Shown: positions 6,818-16,204 of the stretch, piece by piece | Numbering within the stretch: position 1 is the first letter of the stretch | Layout of the letters: every line of letters begins with the position of its first letter | Assembly: GCA_030696525.1 (NCBI GenBank) | Contig: JAUYSB010000307.1 | Span: 1 to 40,247 of the forward strand | Length of the DNA: 40,247 bases | Origin: Hydrogenophaga sp. | GTDB taxonomy: Bacteria > Pseudomonadota > Gammaproteobacteria > Burkholderiales > Burkholderiaceae_C | Reading direction: 5' to 3' | Translations under genes and position numbers: made by a program | The notes under the pieces: generated by a model | Database searches by the model: none | What the model was told of the DNA's origin: nothing | What the model saw: only the letters and a program-made list of their open reading frames with translations

Positions 6818-9553
6818 ATGAACAACAGCGTCGAACAAGAGCACGAGGCGCTGATCCAGTTCCTCTACCAGTCGCCCGTGGGCCTGGTGCAAACCGCCGC
6901 CGATGGCGAGATCACCCTGATCAACCCCATGGGCGCGCAGCTGCTGATGCCGCTGGCGCCCGATGGCCTGCTGAGCAACCTGTTCGATGTGCTCGCCACG
7001 CTGGCGCCCCAGCTGCGCGAGCTGGTGCTGGCCAGCGGCAGCCAGGCCGGCACGGTGTGTGAGTCGATGCGTCTGCGGCTGCCGCCACCGGCCAGCCCGG
7101 AAGCGGCCCGCCGCCGGCGCGTGCCCTCCACCCTGGATCTGCGGCTTGTGCGCCTGGGCCCCGACAAACTCATGGCCAGCATCACCGATGTGTCGCTGGT
7201 CGAGCAGGAAGAGCAGCAACGCCTGGCCGAGCGGCTGCGCGACGCCTCGCGCGTGGACGCGCTGACCGCACTGCCCAACCGCGCCGTGGCCATCGAACGC
7301 ATCGAAGCCGCGCTGGCCGCCGCTGCGTTGCCGCAAGGCCCGGCCTTTGCCGTGCTGTTCATCAACGGCGACCGCTTCAACCGCATCAACGTCACCATGG
7401 GCCAGTCGGGCGGCGACGAGCTGTTGCGCCAGATGGCCGCGCGCCTGATGGGCATGGTGCGCCTGGGCGACGCCGTGGCCAGCAGCGGCAACGGCAAACG
7501 CACCCCGGTGCGCCTGAGCGGCGACGAATTCGTGGTGGTGATGGAAGACCTGCGCCACCCCGGCGACGCCCGCAGCCTGGCCGCTCGCCTGGTGGAGGTG
7601 CTGGGCAAGCCCTACCGCATCGGCAACGAGCAGGTGCACACCTCGGTGAGTGTGGGCGTGGCGCCCGGCCACAGCGCCCAGGCCCATGGCGACGCGGTGC
7701 TGCAAGAGGCCAGCCTGGCCATGCGCGAAGCCAAACTGGCGGGCGGCGCGCGCTACCGCGTGTTCACCCCCGACATGAAAGAACGCGCCTGGTGGCGCGG
7801 CGTGGTGGAAGACGACCTGCGCCAGGCGGTGCAGGCCCAGCAGCTGTTTGTGGTTTACCAGCCCATCGTCCACCTGGGCACCCAGCAAGCCTCCGGCATG
7901 GAGGCGCTGGTGCGCTGGAACCACCCGGTGCGTGGCCTGGTGTCGCCGGCCGACTTCATCCCCATTGCCGAGGAAAGCGGGCTCATCGGCCCCCTGTCGG
8001 CGTTTGTGTTGCGAACAGCCTGCGCCCAGTTCATGGACTGGCACCACAGCCTGGGCGAACTGGCCCCGGGCCTGATGTCGGTCAACCTGTCGCGCGCCCA
8101 GTTGGGCGACCCGACGCTGGTGGACGCCGTGGCCGAGGTGCTGCGCAGCACCGGCATGCCGGCCGCTCGCCTGCAACTGGAGGTGACCGAAAGCCTGGCC
8201 GCACAGGATGAGACCGTGCAGGCCCGCCTGCGCGAACTCAAGGCCCTGGGCCTGACACTGGCGCTGGACGATTTCGGCACCGGCTACTCCTCGCTGGCCA
8301 GCCTGCACCAGCTGCCGGTGGATGTGGTCAAGATCGACCGCTCCTTTGTGAGCCAGCTCGAATCCAGCGAATACCACCGCGTGCTGGTGCAGGCCACGGT
8401 GCAGGTGGCCCGCACCTTGGGCATGCGCACCGTGGCCGAAGGCGTGGAAACGCGCGGCCAGGCCCAGCTGCTGTCGGCCTTGTTGTGCGACAAGGGCCAG
8501 GGCTACCTGTTCGGCCGCCCGCTCACCCACGAGCAGGCCACCGCCTGGCTGCGCCAGCGCCCACAGCAGCCGCCCGCCGCTGCGCCCACCAGCACCGCCC
8601 CACCGCTGGCCGTGACGGACACCCCCAACACCATCCCCACCACCGACATCTGCGCCCGCCTGCTGCAGCTGCTGGACGGCTCACAAATGGCGGTGGCCTT
8701 GTTCGACCCGTCCGAGCGCATGGCCTACGCCAACCGCAGCTACCGCAACCTGTACTGGGACCGCCCGGAGGACACGCCCACCTGGGAAGACGTGATGCGC
8801 GAGGCCTACCGCAGCCGCAAGGGCCTGCTGATCGACACCAACGACATCGATGCCTGGCTGGTGGACGTGCGCAAGCGCTACCGCCAGCAGGCGCTGCGCC
8901 GCTTCGAATCCGACATCGCCGACGGCCGCTGGCTGCGCGTGACCGAGGAAACGCGGCCTGACGGCTGGCAGCTCTGTGTGTCCACCGACGTCACCAGCCT
9001 CAAGTCCACCGAAGCCGATTTGCGCCGGGCGCGCGACGCCGCCCTGATGGCCTCCATCACCGACCCGTTGACCGAACTGCCCAACCGCCGCTTTGTGTTT
9101 GGCCGGCTGGAGGAACTGCTGGCGCAGGCGCTGGCCAGCCAGCGCCCGCTCGCGGTGGTGCTGATCGACCTCGACGAATTCAAGTCCATCAACGACCAGC
9201 ACGGCCACGCCGTGGGCGACCAGGTGCTGGTGGGTTTCTCGCAGCGCCTGGCGCAGTCGGTGCGCCAGCGCGACGCGGTGGGCCGCATCGGTGGCGAAGA
9301 ATTTTTGCTGGTGCTGACCGACACCGGCCACGAGGGCGCGCTGCGCGTGCTCGGTGAACTGCGCGCCATGTTCGGCACCCTGGCCCTGCCCCACCTGCCA
9401 GCGGGCGTGCGCATCGGCTTTTCCACCGGCATCGCCCAGGCCCACCCCAGCGACACCGCCGACAGCCTGTGGCAACGCGCCGACCAGGGCGTGTACCGCG
9501 CCAAGGCCGGCGGCCGGGGCCACGACGTGTTTGTGCCCCATCCCGGCCCATGA
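6818..9553 (+). CDS. PAS-GGDEF-EAL-PAS-GGDEF cyclic-di-GMP protein
   Basis: A 911-residue cytoplasmic c-di-GMP protein. Order: PAS (about 10-125), GGDEF-like (about 140-305), EAL (about 320-565), Pro/Ala-rich linker, PAS (about 605-725) and a second GGDEF (about 735-905). The first GGDEF is degenerate: SGDEF near 232, and FINGDRFNRINVTMGQ where LDLDxFKxINDxxGH is expected. The EAL domain keeps EALVRW, VNLS, EVTES, DDFGTGYSS and KIDRSF, so phosphodiesterase activity is plausible. The second GGDEF has IDLDEFKSINDQHGH, GGEEF near 824 and an RxxD inhibitory site five residues before it, so it looks like an active, feedback-inhibited cyclase. It is co-transcribed with the PYP-like gene. Confidence 0.93.
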   Translation: MNNSVEQEHEALIQFLYQSPVGLVQTAADGEITLINPMGAQLLMPLAPDGLLSNLFDVLATLAPQLRELVLASGSQAGTVCESMRLRLPPPASPEAARRRRVPSTLDLRLVRLGPDKLMASITDVSLVEQEEQQRLAERLRDASRVDALTALPNRAVAIERIEAALAAAALPQGPAFAVLFINGDRFNRINVTMGQSGGDELLRQMAARLMGMVRLGDAVASSGNGKRTPVRLSGDEFVVVMEDLRHPGDARSLAARLVEVLGKPYRIGNEQVHTSVSVGVAPGHSAQAHGDAVLQEASLAMREAKLAGGARYRVFTPDMKERAWWRGVVEDDLRQAVQAQQLFVVYQPIVHLGTQQASGMEALVRWNHPVRGLVSPADFIPIAEESGLIGPLSAFVLRTACAQFMDWHHSLGELAPGLMSVNLSRAQLGDPTLVDAVAEVLRSTGMPAARLQLEVTESLAAQDETVQARLRELKALGLTLALDDFGTGYSSLASLHQLPVDVVKIDRSFVSQLESSEYHRVLVQATVQVARTLGMRTVAEGVETRGQAQLLSALLCDKGQGYLFGRPLTHEQATAWLRQRPQQPPAAAPTSTAPPLAVTDTPNTIPTTDICARLLQLLDGSQMAVALFDPSERMAYANRSYRNLYWDRPEDTPTWEDVMREAYRSRKGLLIDTNDIDAWLVDVRKRYRQQALRRFESDIADGRWLRVTEETRPDGWQLCVSTDVTSLKSTEADLRRARDAALMASITDPLTELPNRRFVFGRLEELLAQALASQRPLAVVLIDLDEFKSINDQHGHAVGDQVLVGFSQRLAQSVRQRDAVGRIGGEEFLLVLTDTGHEGALRVLGELRAMFGTLALPHLPAGVRIGFSTGIAQAHPSDTADSLWQRADQGVYRAKAGGRGHDVFVPHPGP

Positions 9554-9577
9554 TGAGGCGCTGAACGGGCGGGTGGC

Positions 9578-9590
9578 TACACTGCCCGCC
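9578..9590 (+). promoter_or_regulatory. -10-like hexamer directly before the flavoprotein start
   Basis: TACACT (9578-9583) lies seven nt before ATG 9591, and no Shine-Dalgarno sequence is present. This spacing would put transcription start at or next to the ATG, as in leaderless mRNAs. A 6-bp inverted repeat, GGCGGG (9568-9573) and CCCGCC (9585-9590), brackets the hexamer. Confidence 0.35.
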
Positions 9591-10811
9591 ATGCAACATT
9601 TCGATGTCGTGATCGTGGGTGCCGGCGCGGCCGGCCTGTTCTGTGCCGGGGTGGCCGGGCAACTGGGCCAGAAGGTGCTGCTGATCGACCACGCCGAGAA
9701 GGTGGCCGAAAAAATCCGCATCTCGGGCGGTGGCCGGGCCAACTTCACCAACCGCGACCTCGACCCGCGTGCTCCGCAGAAACACTTTCTGAGCGACAAC
9801 CCGCACTTCTGCCGCTCGGCCCTGTCGCGCTACACGCCCAGCGACTTCACCGCCCTGCTGACACGCCACGGCGTGCCCTTCCACGAAAAACACAAGGGCC
9901 AGCTGTTCTGCGACCGCTCGGCCGAAGACCTGATCAAGGTGCTGCTGCGCGAGTGCGAGGCCGGCGGCGTGACGCGCTGGCAGCCCTGCACCGTGCACAG
10001 CGTGGCCCACGGTGCCGACGGCTACACGCTGAGCACCGCCAACGGCAGCGTGTGTGCGCCAGCGCTGGTGGTGGCCACGGGTGGCCTGCCTATCCCCAAA
10101 ATCGGCGCCACCGACTGGGGCCTGCGCCTGGCCAAACAGTTCAAGCTGCCGGTGGTGCCCACGCGCCCCGCGCTGGTGCCGCTGACCTTTGACGAGGCCC
10201 AGTGGGCACCGTTCGCAGAACTGGCAGGTTTGGCGCTGCCCGTGCACATCGAGACGGGTGAAAAAAAGGCCAAGGGCCAGTTCGACGAAGACCTGCTGTT
10301 CACCCATCGCGGCCTGTCTGGCCCGGCGGTGCTGCAGATTTCGAGCTACTGGCGCGAGGGCCAGCCGCTGCGCCTGAACCTGCTGCCCACGGCCGATGTG
10401 CTGGCGGTGCTGACCGAACGCAAACTCAGCAGCCGGCGCCTGCTGGCCAACGAACTCGCCACCCTGCTGCCCAGCCGCCTGGCCGACACCTGGGCGCAAC
10501 ACGACCCGCTGCTGCAGCGCCCCCTGAACGAGGTGCCCGACAAGGCGCTGGCGCGGCTGGCGCAGGCGCTGCAGCAGTGGCAGCTCACGCCCACCGGCAC
10601 CGAGGGCTACCGCAAGGCCGAGGTCATGGCAGGAGGGGTGGACACGAAGGCGCTGTCCTCCCAAACGCTGGAATCCAAGCAGCCCGGGCTGTACTTCATT
10701 GGCGAGGTGACGGACGTGACCGGCTGGCTGGGCGGCTACAACGTCCAGTGGGCCTGGGCCAGCGCGTTCGCGTGTGCGCGGGCATTGGCAGAGCGCGTCA
10801 ACCGCGCTTGA
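9591..10811 (+). CDS. HI0933-family flavoprotein (NAD(P)/FAD-dependent oxidoreductase)
   Basis: A 406-residue putative FAD protein of the HI0933/YhiN family. It opens with a Rossmann FAD-binding motif (VVIVGAGAAGLFCAG, about residues 6-20), has the family signature ISGGGRANFTN (usually RCN, here RAN) and ends with GEVTDVTGWLGGYNVQWAW, the second conserved family motif. The substrate of this family is not established. The ATG at 9591 gives the standard N-terminus right at the FAD motif. It appears to be its own transcription unit and is the last gene before the catabolic island. Confidence 0.9.
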   Translation: MQHFDVVIVGAGAAGLFCAGVAGQLGQKVLLIDHAEKVAEKIRISGGGRANFTNRDLDPRAPQKHFLSDNPHFCRSALSRYTPSDFTALLTRHGVPFHEKHKGQLFCDRSAEDLIKVLLRECEAGGVTRWQPCTVHSVAHGADGYTLSTANGSVCAPALVVATGGLPIPKIGATDWGLRLAKQFKLPVVPTRPALVPLTFDEAQWAPFAELAGLALPVHIETGEKKAKGQFDEDLLFTHRGLSGPAVLQISSYWREGQPLRLNLLPTADVLAVLTERKLSSRRLLANELATLLPSRLADTWAQHDPLLQRPLNEVPDKALARLAQALQQWQLTPTGTEGYRKAEVMAGGVDTKALSSQTLESKQPGLYFIGEVTDVTGWLGGYNVQWAWASAFACARALAERVNRA

Positions 10812-11161
10812 AGTCCAGCGAGACTGCGCGCACCACCGACAGGCCCAGCCGTTGGATGTGAGGTAGGTACGGGGCCCACAGGCTCCTTGTTAACCCCCTG
10901 CCAGCGAAGACGTCGGGTCCGTGTCCCAGCGGCGCGCGCCGACCGTTACTGCAATTCAACAACACAAACCATGTCGCGGACCTCAAAGCAGGAATGCGGT
11001 TGAGGGGCTCACGCCAAGCAGACAAGTGCCTACAGTCCGCCTACTGGCTCGGGCGATCGATTCTGGTGGGCACTTTCAAGATTCCCCCGCGAAAAAGGTT
11101 TTCCAGCGGAACCGCCGGCACTAGCCACCCCTCATGAGGAGACATATGTTTTTTCTGGACC
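10812..11161. other. 350-bp intergenic region: possible gene remnant, operator copy and leader
   Basis: This is the only gap over 300 bp. Near its left end the minus strand reads YLPHIQRLGLSVVRAVSLDFKRG to a stop at 10798-10800, overlapping the flavoprotein end. It looks like the C-terminal tail of a lost convergent gene, but no family was recognised. Further on are one copy of the island's 15-bp operator (10983-10997), a -10-like TACAGT (11031-11036) and a leader containing an 8-codon ORF at 11146. The rest shows nothing recognisable. Confidence 0.45.
10983..11036 (+). promoter_or_regulatory. Island operator copy F plus -10 (hydrolase/Bug1 promoter)
   Basis: TCAAAGCAGGAATGC (10983-10997) matches the island dyad GCAWAGCWGCTWTGC at 12 of 15 positions. 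A -10-like TACAGT (11031-11036) follows after 33 bp. The -35 position (CTCACG) is poor, which suggests dependence on an activator. Confidence 0.5.
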
Positions 11162-11172
11162 ATGTGGCCTGA
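11146..11172 (+). other. 8-codon leader ORF overlapping the hydrolase start
   Basis: An ATG at 11146 follows GAGGAG (11136-11141) at short spacing and reads MFFLDHVA before TGA at 11170-11172. The hydrolase ATG (11162) lies inside it in another frame and has no ribosome-binding site of its own. Termination and re-initiation could couple the two. It may also be chance. Confidence 0.3.
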
Positions 11173-12022
11173 CACCCACACCACAAGTGCAGCCCGGTCT
11201 GACCCCTGGCCCGGCCAACACGCCCACCTGCCCGGCACGCGCCTGTGGTACGTGGACACCGGTGGCACGGGCGATGTGGTGGTGCTGCTCCATGCCAACA
11301 CCGGCACGGTGCTGGCGTGGGACAAACAGATCAACCCGTTCTACGCCGCCGGCTTGCGTGTCATCGCCTTTGACCGCAGGGGTTGGGGCCGCAGCGAGAT
11401 CGATCCGACCACCGGGCCTCAACCCGGCACGGTGGCCGACGACCTCGACGCATTGATGCAACACCTGCGCATCGACAGTTTTCACCTGGTGGGCATTGCG
11501 GGGGGCGGGTTTGTGGCACTGGACTACGCCGCCTGGCGCCCACACAAGCTGCGCAAGCTGGTGGTGTGCGCCAGCAACGGGCAGTTCAACGAACCGGAGA
11601 TGCAGGCGCTGTCTGCACACATCGCCATTCCCGGGCTGACAGGCGTGCCCGCGTTGCGTTCGTTCCTAGAGGTCGGTGTGGCGTACCGGGCCGAGAACCC
11701 TGATGGCTGGGCGCGCTTCAAGGCCATCGAACACCAGGCCCAACAGGCGGGGGCGCCCGCGCAACCCATGCGCACACCCAACACCTACGCCAAGGTCGCC
11801 ACCATCCAGACCGCCACCTTGGTGCTGATGGGTGGCGCCGATCTGCTGGCGCCCCCGGCCCTGATGCGGACCTGGGCACGCCATCTGCCCCACGCCGAAC
11901 TGGCCTGCATCGAAGACGCCGGCCACGCCATCAACTGGGAGCGACCCACCGCGTTCAACACCATGGTGCTGGATTTTCTTGCGCCCCCCACCCCAACACC
12001 ACCAGGAGCCACCCATGTCTGA
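11162..12022 (+). CDS. Alpha/beta-hydrolase-fold protein with Ala at the nucleophile position
   Basis: A 286-residue cytoplasmic alpha/beta-hydrolase-fold protein with a lid-type insertion after the elbow. The nucleophile elbow reads HLVGIAGGGF where active hydrolases read HLVGHSMGGF, so the nucleophile Ser is Ala113. Asp227 (GGADLLAPP) and His255 (EDAGHAINW) keep the acid and base. The oxyanion motif HG is HA (LLHANTG). The protein at 18745-19713 shares all these changes. A non-hydrolytic role such as a lyase, a cofactor-free oxygenase or a binding protein is possible. Its end overlaps the Bug1 gene by 8 bp, so the two form an operon. Confidence 0.85.
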   Translation: MWPDTHTTSAARSDPWPGQHAHLPGTRLWYVDTGGTGDVVVLLHANTGTVLAWDKQINPFYAAGLRVIAFDRRGWGRSEIDPTTGPQPGTVADDLDALMQHLRIDSFHLVGIAGGGFVALDYAAWRPHKLRKLVVCASNGQFNEPEMQALSAHIAIPGLTGVPALRSFLEVGVAYRAENPDGWARFKAIEHQAQQAGAPAQPMRTPNTYAKVATIQTATLVLMGGADLLAPPALMRTWARHLPHAELACIEDAGHAINWERPTAFNTMVLDFLAPPTPTPPGATHV

Positions 12023-13016
12023 AACCACCCGCCCCGCCCCGCGCGCCACGCTCCAGCGCAGATCGCTTTTGTGCGCCGGCCTCGCATGCGCCTGGCCCCT
12101 GGGCGCCACCTGGGCGCAGTCTGTGGGCGTCACCAAACTCATCGTGCCCTACACGCCCGGGGCCTCCAACGACCTGGTGGCGCGCCTGTTTGCCGACGCC
12201 ATGGCCAAACGCACGGGCGGCAACTGGATCGTCGAGAACAAACCCGGTGCGGGCTCCATGCTGGGTGCCGAACACGTGGCCAAGGCCAGCCCGGATGGCC
12301 TGACCCTGCTCCTGTGCGCACCCGCCAACATGGGCATCCTGCCTGCCATACGTAAGACCATGCGCTACGACGTGGAGCGCGACTTCAGCTTTATCGGGCG
12401 CATCGCCAGCAGCCCGTTCGGCTTGGCCGTGAACACCGCGGTGCCGGCCACGAACTTCGCCGAATTCATACAGCTCGCCATATCCAAGCCGGGTGCGATC
12501 CGGATCGGTGCCGCCGGCATGGGCTCGCTCGACTACATGGGTTCATCGCTGCTGCAGGCGCAGCTGGGCATCAAGCTGCAAATCATTCCCTACAAAGGCA
12601 TGGCGCCGGTGTTGAACGACCTGCGCGCAGGGCACATTGACGCCACCATCGTGAGCCCCGCCACCGCGTTGCCCCTGATCAGGGAAGGGCAAGTCCGCAT
12701 GTTGGCGGTGCTGGACAAACAACGCAGCGCGCTGCTGCCCAACGTGCCCTCGTCGGCCGACCTGGGCCAGCCCCGGCTCCATGTGTTGAACTGGTGGGGC
12801 ATCGCGGCGCCGGCCAAGCTGCCGCCTGCCACCGCCAACACCCTGCGCCAGCACATGCAAGCGGTGCTGGCCGATCCCAGTTTCATGAAAACCCTGCAAG
12901 ACAAAGGCTTCGAACCCAGCCCGCTGATGGGCGATGCGTTCGCGCAGTTCGTCGGCGCCGAACTCGGCGCATGGAAGCAGATCGCCCGCCAGGACAACAT
13001 CAGCCTGGAAGAGTGA
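12015..13016 (+). CDS. Bug-family tripartite tricarboxylate transporter binding protein (Bug1)
   Basis: A 333-residue periplasmic solute-binding protein of the Bug/TctC family. The N-terminus has an RRSLLCAGL motif and a hydrophobic stretch ending near TWA-QS, a Tat-like or Sec signal. The mature part shows the family landmarks VPYTPGASNDLVAR, NKPGAGS and SPDG. These proteins bind carboxylates for TctAB-type carriers, but no tctAB gene is in the window. AGGAG lies about 7 bp before the ATG. The stop abuts the stop of the convergent acyl-CoA dehydrogenase with no gap. Confidence 0.93.
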   Translation: MSETTRPAPRATLQRRSLLCAGLACAWPLGATWAQSVGVTKLIVPYTPGASNDLVARLFADAMAKRTGGNWIVENKPGAGSMLGAEHVAKASPDGLTLLLCAPANMGILPAIRKTMRYDVERDFSFIGRIASSPFGLAVNTAVPATNFAEFIQLAISKPGAIRIGAAGMGSLDYMGSSLLQAQLGIKLQIIPYKGMAPVLNDLRAGHIDATIVSPATALPLIREGQVRMLAVLDKQRSALLPNVPSSADLGQPRLHVLNWWGIAAPAKLPPATANTLRQHMQAVLADPSFMKTLQDKGFEPSPLMGDAFAQFVGAELGAWKQIARQDNISLEE

Positions 13017-14243
13017 TCAGGCCCGCACCACGCCCTTGGCCAGTTCGATCTTGGCAAGGGCGTTGCGGTGCACCTCGTCCGGGCCGTCCACGATGCGCAC
13101 GGTGCGCTGGTGGGCATAGGCCTCGGCCAGCCAGAAATCCTGGCTGACGCCGGCCGCACCATGGGCCTGTATGGCCCAGTCCACCACCTTGCACGACACG
13201 TTGGGCGCCACCACCTTGATCATGGCGATCTCGGCGCGCGCGTCCTTGTTGCCCACGGTGTCCATCTTGTGGGCGGCGTTGAGCGTCAGCAGACGCGCCT
13301 GGTCGATCAGGCAGCGCGACTCGGCAATGCGCTCGTGCCAGATGGATTGCTCGGCCAGGGGTTTGCCAAAGGCCACGCGCTGGCGCAGGCGTTCGCACAT
13401 CATCTCCAGCGCCCGTTCCGCGGCGCCGATGGAACGCATGCAGTGGTGGATGCGGCCCGGGCCCAGGCGCCCTTGAGCAATCTCGAACCCCCGCCCTTCG
13501 CCCAGCAGGATGTTGGCCACCGGCACACGCACGTTGTCCAGCAACACCTCCATGTGGCCATGGGGTGCGTCGTCATAACCAAACACCGACAGGTGGCGCA
13601 ACACCGTGATGCCCGGCGTGTTGCGCGGGACCAGCACCATGGACTGCTGCGCATGGCGCGGCGCGCTCGGGTCGGTCTTGCCCATGACGATGAAAATCTG
13701 GCAGCGCGGGCTGCCGGCACCAGACGAAAACCATTTGCGCCCGTTGATCACGTACGCGTCGCCATCGCGGGTGATGGTGCACTGGATGTTGGTGGCGTCC
13801 GACGAGGCCACAGCCGGCTCCGTCATCAGGAAACCCGATCGGATGTCCCCGGCCAGCAGCGGCTCCAGCCACTGGTCCTTCTGCGCTTCGGTGCCATAGC
13901 GTTCTATGGTTTCCATGTTGCCGGTATCGGGCGCCGAGCAGTTGAACACCTCACCCGACCACGACACCCGGCCCATGAGCTCGCACAGGGGTGCGTAGTC
14001 CAGGTTGGAGATGCCGGGCACACCGCGATGGGCATGGGGCAGGAACATGTTCCACAGCCCCGCCTGGCGCGCCAGCGGCTTGAGTTCCTCGATCAGGGGC
14101 ACCACCTGCCACGGATTGCCCGCACGGCGAAAGGCGTCCAGCTCCTCGTGGTAACGGGCTTCGTTGGGGTAGATGTGCGCGTCAAAAAAACGCTGCAGGC
14201 GGTTCAACAAATCGAGGGTGCGGGGCGAGGGATCGGCAAACAT
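13017..14243 (-). CDS. Acyl-CoA dehydrogenase, ACAD10/11-like
   Basis: A 408-residue FAD acyl-CoA dehydrogenase that would introduce the alpha-beta double bond into an acyl-CoA. The all-helical N-terminal domain is followed by [15 protein letters not shown] (substrate/FAD region) and [15 protein letters not shown]. The C-terminal segment has [15 protein letters not shown], the form seen in ACAD10/11-like enzymes, with Asp where classical members have the catalytic Glu. The ATG at 14243 gives the normal N-terminus; an upstream extension of the frame has no family match. It lies downstream of the enoyl-CoA hydratase and Bug2 genes on the same strand. Confidence 0.92.
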   Translation of the reverse strand: MFADPSPRTLDLLNRLQRFFDAHIYPNEARYHEELDAFRRAGNPWQVVPLIEELKPLARQAGLWNMFLPHAHRGVPGISNLDYAPLCELMGRVSWSGEVFNCSAPDTGNMETIERYGTEAQKDQWLEPLLAGDIRSGFLMTEPAVASSDATNIQCTITRDGDAYVINGRKWFSSGAGSPRCQIFIVMGKTDPSAPRHAQQSMVLVPRNTPGITVLRHLSVFGYDDAPHGHMEVLLDNVRVPVANILLGEGRGFEIAQGRLGPGRIHHCMRSIGAAERALEMMCERLRQRVAFGKPLAEQSIWHERIAESRCLIDQARLLTLNAAHKMDTVGNKDARAEIAMIKVVAPNVSCKVVDWAIQAHGAAGVSQDFWLAEAYAHQRTVRIVDGPDEVHRNALAKIELAKGVVRA

Positions 14244-14352
14244 GGTGAGGTCCTGGTGGGTGGGTCGCGCAAGGGTATCAAGGCGACGGCAGCGCCAGAA
14301 CCCCCGGCCTCTGTGGGCCGTCACCCGTGCGACTGGGCTCGGCCCGGCGTGT

Positions 14353-15375
14353 TCAGTCGAGGCGCACGCCGGTGCGCTTGACGACCTCGGCCCATTTCGC
14401 CAGATCGGCGCGGATGAGCTGGCCAAACGCCTGTGGTGTGCTCAACCGCACCTCGATGCCCGCCTTGGCCATCTGCTCGGCCATGTCTGGGGTGGACATC
14501 ACCGCGCCGATGTCGCGGTGCAGCTTGTCGACAAGCGCCTTGGGCGTGCCGGCTGGCGCCAGCACCCCCAGCCACAAAGACACTTCGTATTCGCCCAGGC
14601 CAGGCGTCTCCGAGATGCTGGGCACGCTGGCCATGGCGGGTGAACGCTTGCGCCCGGTCAAACCCAGCGGGACCACCTTGCCGGCCTTCACGTGTTCGGT
14701 GAAGTTGGACTGGGTGTCGAACATCATGGAAATACGCCCACCGAGAAAATCGGTCATGGCAGGTGCGCTGCCCTTGTAAGGCACGTGTGTCAGGTTGACC
14801 TTGGCCAGGCTGTTGAACAGCTCGCCAGAGAGGTGACTGGTCGTGCCATTGCCGGCCGAGGCAAAGGTCAGTTCCCCGGGTTTCTTCTGCGCCAGTGCAA
14901 TCAGCTCGGCCACGCTTCGTGCCGGCACATCGGGGTGCACCACCAGCAGGTTGGACGTGTTGTGCGTGAGCGTGATGGGCTCGAAACCCTTCACCGGGTC
15001 GTACCGCAGATTTTTGTAGAGGCTGGGGTTGATGGTCAGCGAACCCATGGTCGCGAACAGCAGCGTGTGGCCATCGGGCGCTGCGGTTGCCACCGCCTCC
15101 GCACCGATGCCGCCGCCGGCACCCGCGCGGTTGTCGATGAGCACCGGCTGGCCGAGACGCTCGGCCAGCTTCTGCCCCAGCGCGCGGGCCATGAGGTCGG
15201 TGGCGCCACCGGCGGGAAACGGCACGACCAGGCGCACGGCGCGGTCGGGGTAGTCGGCCGCGTGGGCCGGTGCGTGGGCGCCCAACAGCGCCAGGCCCAG
15301 CATGGCCAGCACCACGCGCAGCCACGGACGAACCCGGCGGGCGCCAGACATGGCAACAGTCAGTGAGGTTTTCAT
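14353..15375 (-). CDS. Bug-family binding protein (Bug2)
   Basis: A 340-residue periplasmic binding protein of the Bug/TctC family. It starts with a positively charged n-region, a hydrophobic stretch ([13 protein letters not shown]) and a likely cleavage site at AHA-AD. Landmarks are [35 protein letters not shown] and VPYKGSAPA. It sits three bp after the enoyl-CoA hydratase gene and is followed by the acyl-CoA dehydrogenase, consistent with uptake of the acid those enzymes degrade. An internal ATG at 15351 is an alternative start. Confidence 0.93.
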   Translation of the reverse strand: MKTSLTVAMSGARRVRPWLRVVLAMLGLALLGAHAPAHAADYPDRAVRLVVPFPAGGATDLMARALGQKLAERLGQPVLIDNRAGAGGGIGAEAVATAAPDGHTLLFATMGSLTINPSLYKNLRYDPVKGFEPITLTHNTSNLLVVHPDVPARSVAELIALAQKKPGELTFASAGNGTTSHLSGELFNSLAKVNLTHVPYKGSAPAMTDFLGGRISMMFDTQSNFTEHVKAGKVVPLGLTGRKRSPAMASVPSISETPGLGEYEVSLWLGVLAPAGTPKALVDKLHRDIGAVMSTPDMAEQMAKAGIEVRLSTPQAFGQLIRADLAKWAEVVKRTGVRLD

Positions 15376-15378
15376 CGC

Positions 15379-16155
15379 TCAGCGCCCCGTGAACACCGGC
15401 GCGCGCTTTTCGGCAAAGGCACGCTGGGCCTCCTTGGCGTCGTCGGTCTTGGCGATGAGGGCGGTCATGTCCTGCTCGTAGCGGTAGCCGTCGCGCAAGC
15501 TCATGTCCTCGATCACGTTGAGCGTGTGTTTGCCCATGCGGGTGGACACCGGGCTCTTGGAGGCGATGGTCTGCGCCAGCGCCAGGGCCGTGGGCATGAG
15601 CTCCTCGGGTGTGGTGCAGGCCTCAACAATGCCCAGGCGGTACAGCTCTTCGCCGGGCACCCGCATGCCGGTCAACATCATGCGGCGCAGGCGCGAATGG
15701 CTGAACAGCCGCATGGCGTGGCGGCAACCGCCCAGCAGGCCCACGTCCACCTCGGGCAGGCCGAGCGAGGCCTTGTCGGACGCGATCAGGATGTCGCTTG
15801 ACGCCGCCATCGCCAGACCCGAACCCAGTGCCGCGCCGTTGATGGCCGTGATGACAGGCTTGGCGCATTCGCGGATGGCGTGAAAACACTCGCGCGTGCG
15901 GCGCGAATGGGCCGGCAGATCACCCGGCCCCTGGATGACCGACGCGCGGCCCTTGAGATCGGCCCCGGCACAAAACACCTTGCCGGCGCCGGTCAGCACC
16001 ACCACACGCACCTCGTCCATTTCGGAGATGCGGTCCAGGGCCAGCGTGAGTTCGTCGTTGAGCACCCGGGTGAGCGCGTTCACCGGTGGGCTGTTCAGGG
16101 TCAGGATGGCCACATGGCCTTGCAGTTCGCAATCGAGTTGTGTGAGCTTGTCCAT
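15379..16155 (-). CDS. Enoyl-CoA hydratase/isomerase-family protein
   Basis: A 258-residue crotonase-fold protein. The CoA/oxyanion motifs CAGADLKGRA and NGAALGSGLAMA are visible. Of the two catalytic glutamates of enoyl-CoA hydratase, the second is kept (GLPEVDVGLLGG), but the first, in GGGCELA, is Ala here (LGSGLAMA). A classical syn-hydratase is therefore less likely than an isomerase, hydrolase or decarboxylase-type crotonase. It is the first gene of a minus-strand unit with Bug2 and the acyl-CoA dehydrogenase, with its own operator and promoter upstream (16205-16259). Confidence 0.9.
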   Translation of the reverse strand: MDKLTQLDCELQGHVAILTLNSPPVNALTRVLNDELTLALDRISEMDEVRVVVLTGAGKVFCAGADLKGRASVIQGPGDLPAHSRRTRECFHAIRECAKPVITAINGAALGSGLAMAASSDILIASDKASLGLPEVDVGLLGGCRHAMRLFSHSRLRRMMLTGMRVPGEELYRLGIVEACTTPEELMPTALALAQTIASKSPVSTRMGKHTLNVIEDMSLRDGYRYEQDMTALIAKTDDAKEAQRAFAEKRAPVFTGR

Positions 16156-16204
16156 AGCGTGTCCATGTGCAGCGGCGTGCCGCGGTTGTCTCCAGCGAGC
16201 GGCC

